Positions 55,799-64,000 of a stretch of DNA of 64,000 bases are shown piece after piece; position 1 is the stretch's first letter; each line of letters begins with the position of its first letter. The position numbers and the translations under genes were made by a program. A model generated the notes under the pieces. That model made no database searches. It saw only the letters and a program-made list of their open reading frames with translations, and was not told the origin of the DNA. Origin of the DNA: Acetobacteraceae bacterium (GTDB lineage Bacteria; Pseudomonadota; Alphaproteobacteria; Acetobacterales; Acetobacteraceae); assembly GCA_022842185.1 (NCBI GenBank), contig JALHQB010000013.1, positions 1 through 64,000 on the forward strand, given 5' to 3'.

Positions 55799-56446
55799 TC
55801 AGATCGCCGTGGGCGCCCGGAACCGACCGTCCTTGGACAGATCCGCCGCCCGCCAGAAATACCACGCCGCGGTGGTGCGGTACGGCGCCCAGGCTTCCCC
55901 GATCATCGTGAAGGCGCGTGGCTTGGGCTGTTCATCCAGCCCCGTGGCGACGCGATACCCCTCCCGCACGCCAAAATCATCGACCGGCAGGATGTCCGGC
56001 CGGCCCAGCGTGAAGATCAGCAGCATTTCGACCGTCCAGCGCCCCACGCCACGCAGCGGCACCAGGCGCTCGATCAATGCGTCATCGGTGAGCCGGCGGG
56101 CGGCGGCACGCGTCGGCACCACCCCGGCCGCAGCCTTTTCGGCGATGTCGCGGATGGCGAGCACCTTGTTGCCCGACAGCCCGCAGGCGCGCATTTGTTC
56201 AGGTGTCAGCGCCAGCACCGTCTCCGGCGCCGGGAAGCCCTCGCAGGCGCAACAGGCGATGAACCGGCCGAGGATGGCCTCCGCCGCGCGTCCATGAACC
56301 TGCTGGTGGGCAATGGCACGCACCAGCGCCTCATAGGGTTGGCGCTTCGCGACGGTCAGCGTGCAGGGGCCGACCTGGCGGATCACAGCTTTCATCATCG
56401 GATCACGCCGAAGGTGCCGAAGCGCCTCCGGCGTGCCGATGGTCAC
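55799..56446 (-). CDS. DNA-3-methyladenine glycosylase II (AlkA/MAG type)
   Basis: 215 residues of the HhH-GPD superfamily: YEALVRAIAHQQVHGRAAEAILGRF near 40, ACGLSGNKVLAIRDIAEKA near 90, and the helix-hairpin-helix plus catalytic Asp segment LRGVGRWTVEMLLIFTLGRPDILPVDDFGVR near 130-160. It excises alkylated purines in base-excision repair. GTG at 56446 overlaps the TGA of the TRAP DctM gene (GTGA), so its translation appears coupled to a transporter gene with no obvious functional link. Confidence 0.85.
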   Translation of the reverse strand: MTIGTPEALRHLRRDPMMKAVIRQVGPCTLTVAKRQPYEALVRAIAHQQVHGRAAEAILGRFIACCACEGFPAPETVLALTPEQMRACGLSGNKVLAIRDIAEKAAAGVVPTRAAARRLTDDALIERLVPLRGVGRWTVEMLLIFTLGRPDILPVDDFGVREGYRVATGLDEQPKPRAFTMIGEAWAPYRTTAAWYFWRAADLSKDGRFRAPTAI

Positions 56447-57720
56447 CGGAACACCAACTGCGGCAGGGTCAGCGTGATGGCCGGCACATAGGTGATCGCC
56501 ATGAGGCAGGCGAAGATGACGGCGATGAACACCGCGAGCGGCTTGATCATCTTGTCCACGCTGCACCCGGCCACCTGCGCCGCGGCGAACAGGTTCACGC
56601 CGAAGGGCGGCGTGATCATGCCCAAGGCCAGGTTCACAACCATGATGGTGCCGAAATGCACGCCATCGATGCCGATGCGCGTGGCGGCTTCCGACAGGAT
56701 CGGCGCCAGCACGATGATGGAGGCCGATGTCTCGACGAACATGCCGATGACGAACAGGCACAGATTCACCACCATCAGATAGGCGGCCGGGTTCTCGAAG
56801 GAGGTGGCGAGCCACGCAACCGCCGCATCGGGCACGTTCTGGCGGTTCAGCAGCCAGGAGAAGAGTGCCGCGCAGGCGATGATGAACATGATCACGCCGC
56901 TGCTGATCACCGATTTGCGGAAGATCGGGTACAGGTCGCGCAGGCCGATCTCGCGATGCAGGAACATGCCCACGATCAGCGCATAGACCACGGCGACGAC
57001 CGATGCCTCGGTCGGCGTGGTGATGCCGCCATAGATGCCGCCGAGGACCACCACCGGCATCACAAGTGCGAAGCCGGCCTGCTTCGTCGCGGTCAGGAAG
57101 GACAGGCGGCCGACGCCGTCCTCCTTGCCCCAGCCCTTGATGCGGCACCAGATCAGCACGGTGGCGATCAGTGCGCCGCCGATCAGGATGCCCGGCCCGA
57201 AGCCCGCGATGAACAATTCGGGGATCGAGGTCTGCGTCGTGACACCATACAGGATCATCGGGATCGACGGCGGGATGATGACGCCCAGTTCAGCCGCCGT
57301 CGCCTGCAGGGCGGCGGCGAAAGCGACCGGATACCCCGCGCGCACCAGCGCCGGGATCATGATGGCGCCAACGGCGAAGGTGGTCGCGACCGATGATCCG
57401 CTGATCGCGGCAAAGATCATGCAGGTGACGACACAGGTGGCGGGCAGTCCGCCCTGCACGCCGCCCACGATCGATCGCGCGAATTCCACAAGCCGGCGCG
57501 AAATGCCGCCGACATCCATCAGGTTGCCCGCAAGGATGAAGAACGGAATGGCCGCGAGCGGGAATTTGTCGAGCGCCACGAACAGCTGCTGCGCCGCGAC
57601 GATCAGCGGGAAGGACGTGAATCCCGCGATGCCGATGACGGCGGCGATGCCGATGGCCAGGGCGACCGGGACACTGATGGCGAACAGCACCAGCATCACG
57701 GTGAGCATGGAAGCGCTCAT
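56443..57720 (-). CDS. dctM: TRAP transporter large permease (DctM)
   Basis: 425 residues with about 12 membrane helices. DctM landmarks: FPLAAIPFFILAGNLMDVGGISRRLVEFA, ATCVVTCMIFAAISGSSVATTFAVGAIMIPAL, ELGVIIPPSIPMILYGVTT, and GMITPPFGVNLFAAAQVAGC. It carries out sodium-driven import with DctQ and a DctP binding protein. The preceding dctQ is separated by 157 bp that contain a family-2 hairpin element on the opposite strand. It overlaps the alkA-type gene by four bases. Confidence 0.92.
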   Translation of the reverse strand: MSASMLTVMLVLFAISVPVALAIGIAAVIGIAGFTSFPLIVAAQQLFVALDKFPLAAIPFFILAGNLMDVGGISRRLVEFARSIVGGVQGGLPATCVVTCMIFAAISGSSVATTFAVGAIMIPALVRAGYPVAFAAALQATAAELGVIIPPSIPMILYGVTTQTSIPELFIAGFGPGILIGGALIATVLIWCRIKGWGKEDGVGRLSFLTATKQAGFALVMPVVVLGGIYGGITTPTEASVVAVVYALIVGMFLHREIGLRDLYPIFRKSVISSGVIMFIIACAALFSWLLNRQNVPDAAVAWLATSFENPAAYLMVVNLCLFVIGMFVETSASIIVLAPILSEAATRIGIDGVHFGTIMVVNLALGMITPPFGVNLFAAAQVAGCSVDKMIKPLAVFIAVIFACLMAITYVPAITLTLPQLVFR

Positions 57721-57740
57721 GGTGTGATGCCCTCAGTCGG

Positions 57741-57831
57741 CGGGCGGGCCGCATCCGCGGCCCTTGCCTTCGCGCCCTGCGCTGGTGCGGGGGCGATGAC
57801 GTGCGGGATGGGCGCGGTCGCGCTGTGCGCT
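57741..57831 (+). repeat. Family-2 intergenic hairpin element, copy 2
   Basis: GGGCCGC-ATCC-GCGGCCC (57746-57763), TTGCCTTCGCGCC, and GGGCGCGGTCGCG 64 bases after the stem start, in perfect register with copy 1 at 38495. It lies between dctQ and dctM, opposite to their direction. Confidence 0.65.
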
Positions 57832-57877
57832 CCGGCCTCGCTTGCCGCGCGCCGGGTTTGGAAGACCGTCGTGCTTG

Positions 57878-58474
57878 TCATACGGCGAGGTCCAGTTCCT
57901 CGGATCGCCGGTCCAGGAAATGCGCGACGGCGCCGAGCATCGCGAAGACCGCCCCGATCGGGATGGCCGCATAGCCCCAGGACATCGAGACCTCGAGACC
58001 CGCCATTTCCTGGAACTTGACGCGTTCGGCCATCATCCAGCCGAACCAGAACATGATGCCCAGCATGGACAGCGCGGCGGCCAGCGTCGCGGCTTCGACA
58101 GCGCGCCGCAGCGCGCCCGATGTGTAGCGATGCGCGACGTCGATCGACACCAGCGCGCCGGCGCGCAGCGCCACCGCGACGCCGAGGAACGCCATCCAGA
58201 CCAGGGCGGTGCGGACCAGCGCCTCGGACCACACGGACGGGGTTTCGGTGGCGAAGCGTGCGACCACCTGCCACATGCCGGCGGCGACCGCGATGATCAG
58301 CGCCAGGCTGGCGAGCAAGGTGGCAATCCCGGTGCCGACCCGGTCCACCGCCAGGATCGCCCGGCGCACGGTGCCGCGCCGCCCATCGCCGGAACCGGCC
58401 CACAGCGCCAGCGCCACGGTGGCAAGCGTCGCCGCCACCGTCACCTGCAGCGGCATCACGTTCATCGCATTCAT
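57878..58474 (-). CDS. dctQ: TRAP transporter small permease (DctQ)
   Basis: 198 residues, four main membrane helices after an extra N-terminal hydrophobic segment. DctQ-like features: ALIIAVAAGMWQVVARF, ETPSVWSEALVRTALVWMAFLGVAVALRAGALVSIDVAHRY, and FQEMAGLEVSMSWGYAAIPIGAVFAML. ATG at 58474 has AGGGGA about 8 bases upstream. It lies 49 bp after dctP copy 1 in the operon dctP-dctP-dctQ-dctM. Confidence 0.88.
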   Translation of the reverse strand: MNAMNVMPLQVTVAATLATVALALWAGSGDGRRGTVRRAILAVDRVGTGIATLLASLALIIAVAAGMWQVVARFATETPSVWSEALVRTALVWMAFLGVAVALRAGALVSIDVAHRYTSGALRRAVEAATLAAALSMLGIMFWFGWMMAERVKFQEMAGLEVSMSWGYAAIPIGAVFAMLGAVAHFLDRRSEELDLAV

Positions 58475-58523
58475 GCACGGTCCCCTTCGGCGGGGCGCGA
58501 TCGCGATCGCGCCCCGAACAGGC

Positions 58524-59498
58524 TCAGTTCGGCTGCCACTCGCGGATGCGGCGCAGCGTCGCGGCATCCAGCGTCCGTTCCCATTCCGCGAAGGCGGGGG
58601 CCAGGGCGGCCTGGAAGGCGGCGGTGTCCACCTGCGTGACGACCGTCATGCCGCGGCGGCGCAATTCATCCACCCCGGCTTCGTCATCGGCCGTGACGCG
58701 GGCGCGGTTGGCGGCCTGCGCCTCGACCGCCGCCTGCTGGAACAGGGCGCGGTCGGCCGGGCTCAGCCGCCCGACCGTCTGCGGATTGCAGATCATCACC
58801 TGCGGCGAATAGACGTGCCGCGTCATGGTGAAATACCGCTGCACCTGATTGATGTTGTTCGCCACAATGACCGAGATCGGGTTTTCCTGGCCATCGACGG
58901 TGCCCTGCTGCAAGGCGGGGATCAGTTCGCTGAACGCCATCGGCGTGGGCAGCGCGCCGAGCTGGGTGAAGGCGCGCATATGGACCTGGTTTTCCATGGT
59001 GCGGATCTTCAGGCCGCGCAGGTCGGCGGGGGTATTAATTTCCCGACGGGAATTGGTCATGTTGCGGAAGCCATTCTCGATCCACACCACGCCCACCAGG
59101 CCGCGCGCATTGAAGCGCTGCAACACCTGCTGGCCGATCTCGGAATCGAGCACGCCGCGCGCATGGGCGGTGTCACGGAACAGGAAGGGCACGTCGAAGA
59201 TGCGGACCTCGGGGACGAAATTGCCGACCGGGCCGGTGGAGGTGAAGGTGCAATCGATCGTGCCGATCTGCACGCTCTCGACCATCTCGCGCTCATTGTC
59301 CTGGCGCTGGGCCACGACCTTGTAGCGGCCATTCGTCAGCCGCTCGAAGGCAGCGGCGAAGGTCGTGGCGCCGACGCCGGTGTGGCTGTTGGCCGGCAGG
59401 GCATGCTGCACGGTGAGCTGGGTCTGCGCGACGGCAGGCGCTGCGGCCAGCGGGGCGGCAAAGGCAGCGGCGAGGGCAAGGCGACGGGTTAGGGTCAC
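58524..59498 (-). CDS. dctP: TRAP transporter solute-binding protein, copy 1
   Basis: 324 residues: GTG start, signal (TLTRRLALAAAFAAPLAAAPAVAQ), then LTVQHALPANSHTGVGATTFAAAFERLTNGRYKV, VRIFDVPFLFRDTAHARGVLDSEIG, DLRGLKIRTMENQVHMRAFTQLGALPTPMAFSELIPALQQGTVDGQENPI. The conserved Arg in IRTMEN and the NPI segment form the carboxylate site. GGAGG lies 10 bases before the GTG. Nearly collinear with copy 2 upstream. Confidence 0.92.
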   Translation of the reverse strand: MTLTRRLALAAAFAAPLAAAPAVAQTQLTVQHALPANSHTGVGATTFAAAFERLTNGRYKVVAQRQDNEREMVESVQIGTIDCTFTSTGPVGNFVPEVRIFDVPFLFRDTAHARGVLDSEIGQQVLQRFNARGLVGVVWIENGFRNMTNSRREINTPADLRGLKIRTMENQVHMRAFTQLGALPTPMAFSELIPALQQGTVDGQENPISVIVANNINQVQRYFTMTRHVYSPQVMICNPQTVGRLSPADRALFQQAAVEAQAANRARVTADDEAGVDELRRRGMTVVTQVDTAAFQAALAPAFAEWERTLDAATLRRIREWQPN

Positions 59499-59640
59499 GA
59501 ACGATCATCCTCCATGTTGTTTGCTTGTCGGGCACATAGCCGTGAGCCGAGGCAACTGGCAATGGTGCCGGTGGCCCGGATGGGCGGTGCCTTGTTTTTG
59601 GGCGGCGGCGCGGTGCCGTCGCCGGACTGAACGGCAAGCG

Positions 59641-59674
59641 CGTGGCGCGAAGGCAAGGCCCGCGGACGGGCCCC
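59641..59674 (-). repeat. Family-2 intergenic hairpin element, copy 3 (short)
   Basis: Minus-strand reading: GGCCCG-TCCG-CGGGCC followed by TTGCCTTCGCGCC (59644-59656). The loop and tail are conserved and the stem differs. It sits in the 252-bp gap between the two dctP genes, which otherwise holds no gene. Confidence 0.55.
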
Positions 59675-59750
59675 ATGCGCGTTGCCTTGCGACGTGCATG
59701 GGTACCCGGGATTCGGGCCGCCCGCCGTTTGGGGGCGCGAAACTACCCTG

Positions 59751-60725
59751 TCAGTTCGGCTGCCAGGCGCGGATCCGGCGCAGCGTCGCTGCATCCAGTT
59801 CCCGCTCATACTGCGTGAAGGCGGCCGCCAGCGCGGTCTGGAAGGCGGCGGTATCGACCTGCGTCACCACCTGCATGCCCCGCCGGCGCAGTTCCTCGAC
59901 ACCCGAGGCGTCATCGCTGCTGACGCGATCGCGGTTCGCCTGCTGGCCTGCGCGCGCCGCCGCCATGAAGGCGGCGCGGTCGGCCGGAGACATCGCCTGC
60001 ATCATCGCCGGATTGCAGATCAGCAATCCGGGCGAATAGACATGGGAGGTCAGCGTCAGGTACCGCTGCACCTGGTTGAGGTTGTTCGCCACGATCACCG
60101 GGATCGGGTTCTCCTGCCCATCCACCGTGCCCTGCTGGAGCGCCGGCACCAGTTCGGAGAACGCCATCGGCGTGGGCAGCGCGCCCAGCGTGGTGAAGGC
60201 GCGCATATGGACCTGGTTTTCCATGGTGCGGACCTTCAGGCCACGCACATCGGCCGGCGAATTCACCTCGCGCCGCGAATTGGTCAGATGGCGGAAGCCG
60301 TTCTCCATCCAGATCACACCGACCAGGCCACGGGCGTTGAACTGCTGCAGCAGCCCCTGGCCGATCTCGGAATCGAGCACGCCGCGCGCATGGGCGTAGT
60401 CGCGGAACAGGAAGGGCACGTCGACCACGCGCACGCCGGGCACGAAATTGCCGACCGGACCGGTGGAACCGATGTAGCATTCCACCGTGCCGATCTGCAC
60501 GCTCTCGACGATTTCGCGTTCGTTGTCGTTGCGCTGGATGTTGACGCGATAGCGTCCGGCCGTGGCGCGCTCGAAGGATTCCTTCAGCGCGGCGGCGCCC
60601 ACGCCATAATGGCTCGCGCTCGGCAGCGGATGCTGGATGGTGATGGTGGTCTGCGCCAGCGCCGGCCCGGCGGTCATGGCGGCGATGGCCAGCGCGGCGG
60701 CGGCCGCGCGACGGGTCAGGGTCAT
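59751..60725 (-). CDS. dctP: TRAP transporter solute-binding protein, copy 2
   Basis: 324 residues: signal MTLTRRAAAAALAIAAMTAGPALAQ, then ITIQHPLPSASHYGVGAAALKESFERATAGRYRVNIQRNDNERE, VRVVDVPFLFRDYAHARGVLDSEIG, VRGLKVRTMENQVHMRAFTTLGALPTPMAFSELVPALQQGTVDGQENPI. Same length and same C-terminus (DAATLRRIRAWQPN) as copy 1, so a tandem duplication with one membrane pair. The differing N-terminal lobes suggest related but distinct ligands. ATG at 60725 is 78 bp downstream of terC, same strand. Confidence 0.92.
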   Translation of the reverse strand: MTLTRRAAAAALAIAAMTAGPALAQTTITIQHPLPSASHYGVGAAALKESFERATAGRYRVNIQRNDNEREIVESVQIGTVECYIGSTGPVGNFVPGVRVVDVPFLFRDYAHARGVLDSEIGQGLLQQFNARGLVGVIWMENGFRHLTNSRREVNSPADVRGLKVRTMENQVHMRAFTTLGALPTPMAFSELVPALQQGTVDGQENPIPVIVANNLNQVQRYLTLTSHVYSPGLLICNPAMMQAMSPADRAAFMAAARAGQQANRDRVSSDDASGVEELRRRGMQVVTQVDTAAFQTALAAAFTQYERELDAATLRRIRAWQPN

Positions 60726-60803
60726 GTCCTGGGTATCTCCCTTGCGGGCGGCTTCCCGTGCCGCCCGTCTGGACAGCCCTCTACGCGAGGGCCGGCCCGC
60801 AGA

Positions 60804-61445
60804 TCAATGCGCCACGTCCGAATGCGGCGCCGGCAGCGGCAGGCCCAGATGCATCGCGGCATTGGCGTTGAGCGTCCCGTCCCAGACCAGTTCAAGGCCG
60901 ATCCAGGCGATCAGGGCCACGCCGACATAGGCGATGATCTTGAAACGATCGAGCAGCTTGGCCAGGAAGCCGCCCAGCAGGCCCATCATCACGATGGAAA
61001 CGGTCAGGCCGATCACCAGCATCGTGATGTCGTTGCGTGCCACGGCGGCGACCGCGAGGACGTTGTCGAGGCTCATGGACACGTCGGCGACGACGATCTG
61101 CCACAGTGCCTGGGCCAGGGATTTCTCCTTCACCTCGCCATGCCCGCCGGCCTCGTCCTCGCCGTGGCTGCGCAGTTCCTTGAAGAAGGTCCAGGCGATG
61201 TAGAGCAGCGCGGCGCCACCCAGGAAGGCGATCCACCAAAGGTCGAGCAGATAGGTCGCGAAGATCGAGAAGATGATGCGCAGCACGGCGGCGGCGATGA
61301 TGCCGAACATCACCGCCTTGTTGCGCATCGCCAGCGGCAGGCCCGCCGCGGCCATGCCGATGACGACCGCGTTGTCGCCCGACAACACGACGTTCAACCA
61401 CAGGATTTCAAGAAAGCGCGGCGCCGCCGCGAACAGGCTGTCCAT
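60804..61445 (-). CDS. TerC family integral membrane protein (YjbE-type)
   Basis: 213 residues with about seven membrane helices. Family motifs: LWLNVVLSGDNAVVIGMAAAGLP (acidic GDN in helix 1) and VADVSMSLDNVLAVAAVARND (SLDN) repeat the metal-binding Asp-Asn pattern. TerC/YjbE proteins export or metallate with manganese. A cytosolic loop carries HGEDEAGGHGEVKEK. The 9-bp stem at 61455-61491 lies just before the start. No yybP-ykoY riboswitch sequence was found. Confidence 0.9.
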   Translation of the reverse strand: MDSLFAAAPRFLEILWLNVVLSGDNAVVIGMAAAGLPLAMRNKAVMFGIIAAAVLRIIFSIFATYLLDLWWIAFLGGAALLYIAWTFFKELRSHGEDEAGGHGEVKEKSLAQALWQIVVADVSMSLDNVLAVAAVARNDITMLVIGLTVSIVMMGLLGGFLAKLLDRFKIIAYVGVALIAWIGLELVWDGTLNANAAMHLGLPLPAPHSDVAH

Positions 61446-61454
61446 GCATCACTC

Positions 61455-61491
61455 CGGGCGCCGCCAGTCATGGGGGCTGCTACGGCGCCCG
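61455..61491 (-). promoter_or_regulatory. Leader hairpin directly upstream of terC
   Basis: CGGGCGCCG (61455-61463) pairs perfectly with CGGCGCCCG (61483-61491) around a 19-base loop. On the mRNA it ends next to the GGAG of the terC SD, 9 bases before the ATG, so it could modulate translation or terminate transcription of the upstream Bug gene (stop at 61555). Confidence 0.4.
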
Positions 61492-61554
61492 AAGCTAGTC
61501 AGGACGGGTCACATCGCAAGTTTCAACCGCGCAATGCGCTGTCCATCTGGTCCG

Positions 61555-62532
61555 TCAGTCGGGGCGTATCGCGCTGTCGCGCGCGATCCGCACCCAGCGC
61601 TCGGCATCCTCGTTCAACCAGGGCTGCAGTTGTTCGGGCGGGATGACCAGAGGCTCGGTGAAGTTCGCGCGCAGACGTTCGAGCATCGCGGCGTCCATGG
61701 ATTTTCCGAAAGCATCCTGCAACCGCGCCAGCACCGGGCGCGGCACGCGCGGCTGCGTCAGGACGCCGTTCCACACGCTGAGGTGGTACCCGGCCACGCC
61801 CGCTTCCACGAGCGTGGGGATGTCGGGCAGGGATTCGATCCGCCGGTTCATGGTGATGGCGAGGCCCTTCAGCGTGCCCCCCTTGATATGCGGGCCGGAC
61901 GTCGCGGAGGCATCGAACAGCAGGTCGAGATCGCCCGCGATCATCGCCGCCACCGCCGGCGAGGACCCCCGATAGGGCACATGCACGACCTCCAGCCCCG
62001 CCAGGCGCGTCAGCATCGCCTGCGACAGGTGGGAGGAGGAACCGTTGCCGACCGATCCGAACAGGATCTTGCCGGGTTCGGCCTTCATGCGCGCGATGGC
62101 CTCCTGGGCGTTCGCCGGGTTCCACCGCCGCGGGTTGCAGACCATGACGTTGGGCATGTCCGCCATCATGCCCACGCCGATCAGGTCCCGGCGCGGATCG
62201 AAGGTGGCATCGGGATACAGCACCGGGTTGACGCCCTGCGTGGCCATGGTCCCGAGCAGCATGGTGTAGCCGTCCGGTTCCGCGAGGGCGGCGACCTTGG
62301 CGCCGATGTTGCCGCCCGCGCCGGCGCGGTTTTCCACCACCACGGTCTGGCCAAGATGCCGCCCCATCGCTTCGGCCGCGAGCCGGCCCATCAGGTCAGT
62401 CACGCCGCCGGGCGGATAGGGGACGATCATCCGCAGCGGCTTGTTGGGGAAGGCCGCCTGCGCGTGCAGGGCTGGTGCTGCGAGCAGGCTGGCGGCCCCG
62501 CCAAGGGCCACGCGACGGGTGATGCGGGTCAT
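61555..62532 (-). CDS. Bug/TctC-family solute-binding protein
   Basis: 325 residues: signal MTRITRRVALGGAASLLAAPALHAQ, then [84 protein letters not shown] at 62532 has the strong SD GGAGGAAC, 7 bases away. Transcribed with the lactate-permease-like gene upstream (127-bp gap) and terC downstream, so it may capture the carboxylate handled by that permease; this is inference. Confidence 0.88.
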   Translation of the reverse strand: MTRITRRVALGGAASLLAAPALHAQAAFPNKPLRMIVPYPPGGVTDLMGRLAAEAMGRHLGQTVVVENRAGAGGNIGAKVAALAEPDGYTMLLGTMATQGVNPVLYPDATFDPRRDLIGVGMMADMPNVMVCNPRRWNPANAQEAIARMKAEPGKILFGSVGNGSSSHLSQAMLTRLAGLEVVHVPYRGSSPAVAAMIAGDLDLLFDASATSGPHIKGGTLKGLAITMNRRIESLPDIPTLVEAGVAGYHLSVWNGVLTQPRVPRPVLARLQDAFGKSMDAAMLERLRANFTEPLVIPPEQLQPWLNEDAERWVRIARDSAIRPD

Positions 62533-62659
62533 GATGTTCCTCCGGTATCTGTTCTTGCTTGAGCGGCAGCCTGTCCGGCTGCGGCGATGCGCGCAAGCCT
62601 GAAGCGGCGGCATGGCGGATCACCGCGGCCGCGCCGCCCGGGCGAGGAACAAAAAGCCG

Positions 62660-64000
62660 CTATGAAAAATATGCGACGGTGGCCCACCCGATCACGATAA
62701 TTGCGCAGAAGGATGGCAGCAGCAGCCGCCACACCTGCGCCGGCCGGGTGCCATCCCCAAGCAGCCCGCACACCAGCGCGGTCACGGCGAAGGACATCCC
62801 CGCCCCGGCGGCACCGGCGAAATTATGCACCGCCGGCGCCAGCAGCGGCGGCAGCCCGGCGGCGGCGCCCAACGCCTGCTGCACCGGCATCATCGCGGCG
62901 TTCGACCCGACATTGCTGCCGGTCACGACGCCGGCCACCAACCCCAGCGCCGGCACCGCATAAGGTGCCAATCCGCCCAACGCGCCGGACGCCGCCTGCG
63001 CCAGCGCCCCGGTCGCGCCGCTGCCGGCCATCCACCGCGCGAACAGCACGTACAACAGCAACACCGCCGCCGGCCGCGCCGCCCGCCGCAGCGCCCCCCG
63101 CACGCGTTGTCCCGCATCGGGGCGCGACAGCAGGATGCCGGCCGCGACCACGATCAGCACAACGGCGACATGCGTGACGGGGAAGGCGGGCAGCCCGTCA
63201 TAGGGATGGAAGCCGGGCGGGTTCGGCACCGCGCGCGCACCCAGCAGCGCGACCGTCAGCAGCGCATAGGGCCACAGCGCCCCCGCAGCGCGCCGCCAGG
63301 CGGCGCCATCGCGCGGCGGGTCCGCCAGCCAGAGCGCCACCAGCAGCGGCAGGCCGGCGGCCAGGATGCCCAGCACTTCGAACGGCAGGACCCAATGGCC
63401 GGCGACGAGGATCGCGGCCATGGCGCTCAGCAACCCCATCTGCGCCGCGCGTTCCTGGCCAGGCACCGGCACCCCCGCCGCCGCGCACAACCGCCAGCAG
63501 ACCGGTCCGAGCACCAGCACCCAGACCGCATTGGGCAGCGCCGTCAGCGCTGCGATCGCCTGCGCCGGCACGCCGAGCAGCGCCGCCCCCAATGCGGTGC
63601 CGGGCCCCAGGCCACCCCACGGGATCAGGCACAGCGACAGCAAGGCGAGAGCGGCCGCCGGCGGCCCGCGCAGCCCCATCCCCCGCAGCGCCGCCAATGC
63701 GAAGACGGCACCCACCGCGAAGCCCGTCACGCTCTCCATGAAGACGCCCATCAGCAGTGTTGCGGTGAAGATCGCCCGCGGCGTCGCCGCCTGCCGGATC
63801 GCGGCATCGCCGCGGCCTTCGACCGCCGCGTGGAACAGCAACCCACCCACCACCACGCCGATCGGCTGCAGCGCGAGGAACACGCCGCGCGCCGCTTCCT
63901 CCGCGAGGAAGGGCGCGAAGGCGGCGCCGCCGGGCAGCGACACGAAGGCCGCCGGCAGCGCCATGGCGAGCGCCGCCAGCACCGCCGCCAGCGGACCCGC
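62660..64000 (-). CDS. L-lactate permease family (LctP/LldP-like) transporter, 5' end cut
   Basis: At least 446 codons, open to the window edge; a GTG at 63982 is probably internal because the frame continues as AGPLAAVLAAL. About 12 hydrophobic helices: FLALQPIGVVVGGLLF, TATLLMGVFMESVTGFAVGAVFALAALRGMGLRGPPAAALALLSLCLIPWGGLGPGTALG, LGLVAGVVTGSNVGSNAAMMPVQQAL (the GSNxGSNAAM signature of LctP), and FAGAAGAGMSF. It imports lactate, glycolate or similar 2-hydroxy acids, which would suit the glycolate/glyoxylate capacity implied by glcB. Confidence 0.85.
   Translation of the reverse strand, partial: AGPLAAVLAALAMALPAAFVSLPGGAAFAPFLAEEAARGVFLALQPIGVVVGGLLFHAAVEGRGDAAIRQAATPRAIFTATLLMGVFMESVTGFAVGAVFALAALRGMGLRGPPAAALALLSLCLIPWGGLGPGTALGAALLGVPAQAIAALTALPNAVWVLVLGPVCWRLCAAAGVPVPGQERAAQMGLLSAMAAILVAGHWVLPFEVLGILAAGLPLLVALWLADPPRDGAAWRRAAGALWPYALLTVALLGARAVPNPPGFHPYDGLPAFPVTHVAVVLIVVAAGILLSRPDAGQRVRGALRRAARPAAVLLLYVLFARWMAGSGATGALAQAASGALGGLAPYAVPALGLVAGVVTGSNVGSNAAMMPVQQALGAAAGLPPLLAPAVHNFAGAAGAGMSFAVTALVCGLLGDGTRPAQVWRLLLPSFCAIIVIGWATVAYFS

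Noticed and set aside
61446-61554. Mn-responsive yybP-ykoY riboswitch before terC
   Set aside because: The conserved loop sequences of that riboswitch are absent; only a simple hairpin is seen.

Overview
The window reads as chromosomal DNA of a high-G+C alphaproteobacterium. The gene families (AmpR-type regulator with class A beta-lactamase, DUF3297, malate synthase G, many orphan Bug/TctC binding proteins, TRAP and ugp transporters) suggest Acetobacteraceae, perhaps Roseomonas-like; this placement is inference. I saw no rRNA, tRNA, CRISPR array, prophage, transposase or plasmid gene. About 57 protein-coding genes are supported; two are cut by the window ends and one is frameshifted.

Layout. 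1-2.9 kb: tail of an SH3-like protein, parE, and a Cys-rich copper-storage-type four-helix protein. 3-10 kb: acyl-CoA-dehydrogenase-like flavoprotein divergent from an HxlR regulator, FAD monooxygenase, XRE regulator, PLP aminotransferase-like enzyme, rsgA. 10-14.6 kb: DUF6973-like protein, the nitrogen pair glnB-glnA, a class I aminotransferase, a DUF3297 protein. 14.8-18.1 kb: ampR-like regulator divergent from a class A beta-lactamase, then a YegD-like Hsp70. 18.3-22 kb: a coupled pair encoding a GH130 enzyme and a two-domain GT4 glycosyltransferase. 22.6-26.5 kb: malate synthase G divergent from a gamma-glutamyltransferase-like enzyme. 27-41 kb: a scavenging/catabolic stretch with Bug binding proteins, GNAT, polysaccharide deacetylase, RutA-like monooxygenase, two amidases, a PhnA-like protein, FAH-family hydrolase, oligopeptide-type binding protein and M20 peptidase. 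41-44 kb: thioesterase, DenD-like dehydrogenase, diaminopropionate ammonia-lyase. 44-50 kb: complete ugpBAEC operon followed by two Bug paralogues. 50-55.8 kb: branched-chain-type binding protein, quinone reductase, EamA exporter, alpha/beta hydrolase, metallophosphoesterase. 55.8-62.6 kb: AlkA-type glycosylase coupled to a TRAP operon with two DctP paralogues, TerC, Bug protein. 62.7-64 kb: lactate-permease-family transporter running off the right edge.

The physiological theme is uptake and breakdown of small organic acids, amides, nucleobases and glycerol phosphodiesters: 12 solute-binding-protein genes (seven Bug, two TRAP DctP, one UgpB, one DppA-type, one LivJ-type), several lying next to amide- or ring-cleaving enzymes.

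The most interesting non-gene signal is two families of dispersed intergenic palindromes. Family 1 (seven copies, plus one doubtful) has a conserved flank GCGTGAAGATGC next to a stem whose sequence varies but stays paired. Five copies lie between convergent genes, and in three the first bases of the repeat are the TAG stop codon of the neighbouring gene. Family 2 (three copies) is a short hairpin with a TCC loop followed by TTGCCTTCGCGCC; two copies align without gaps over 91 bases. Neither has an obvious protein partner in the window.
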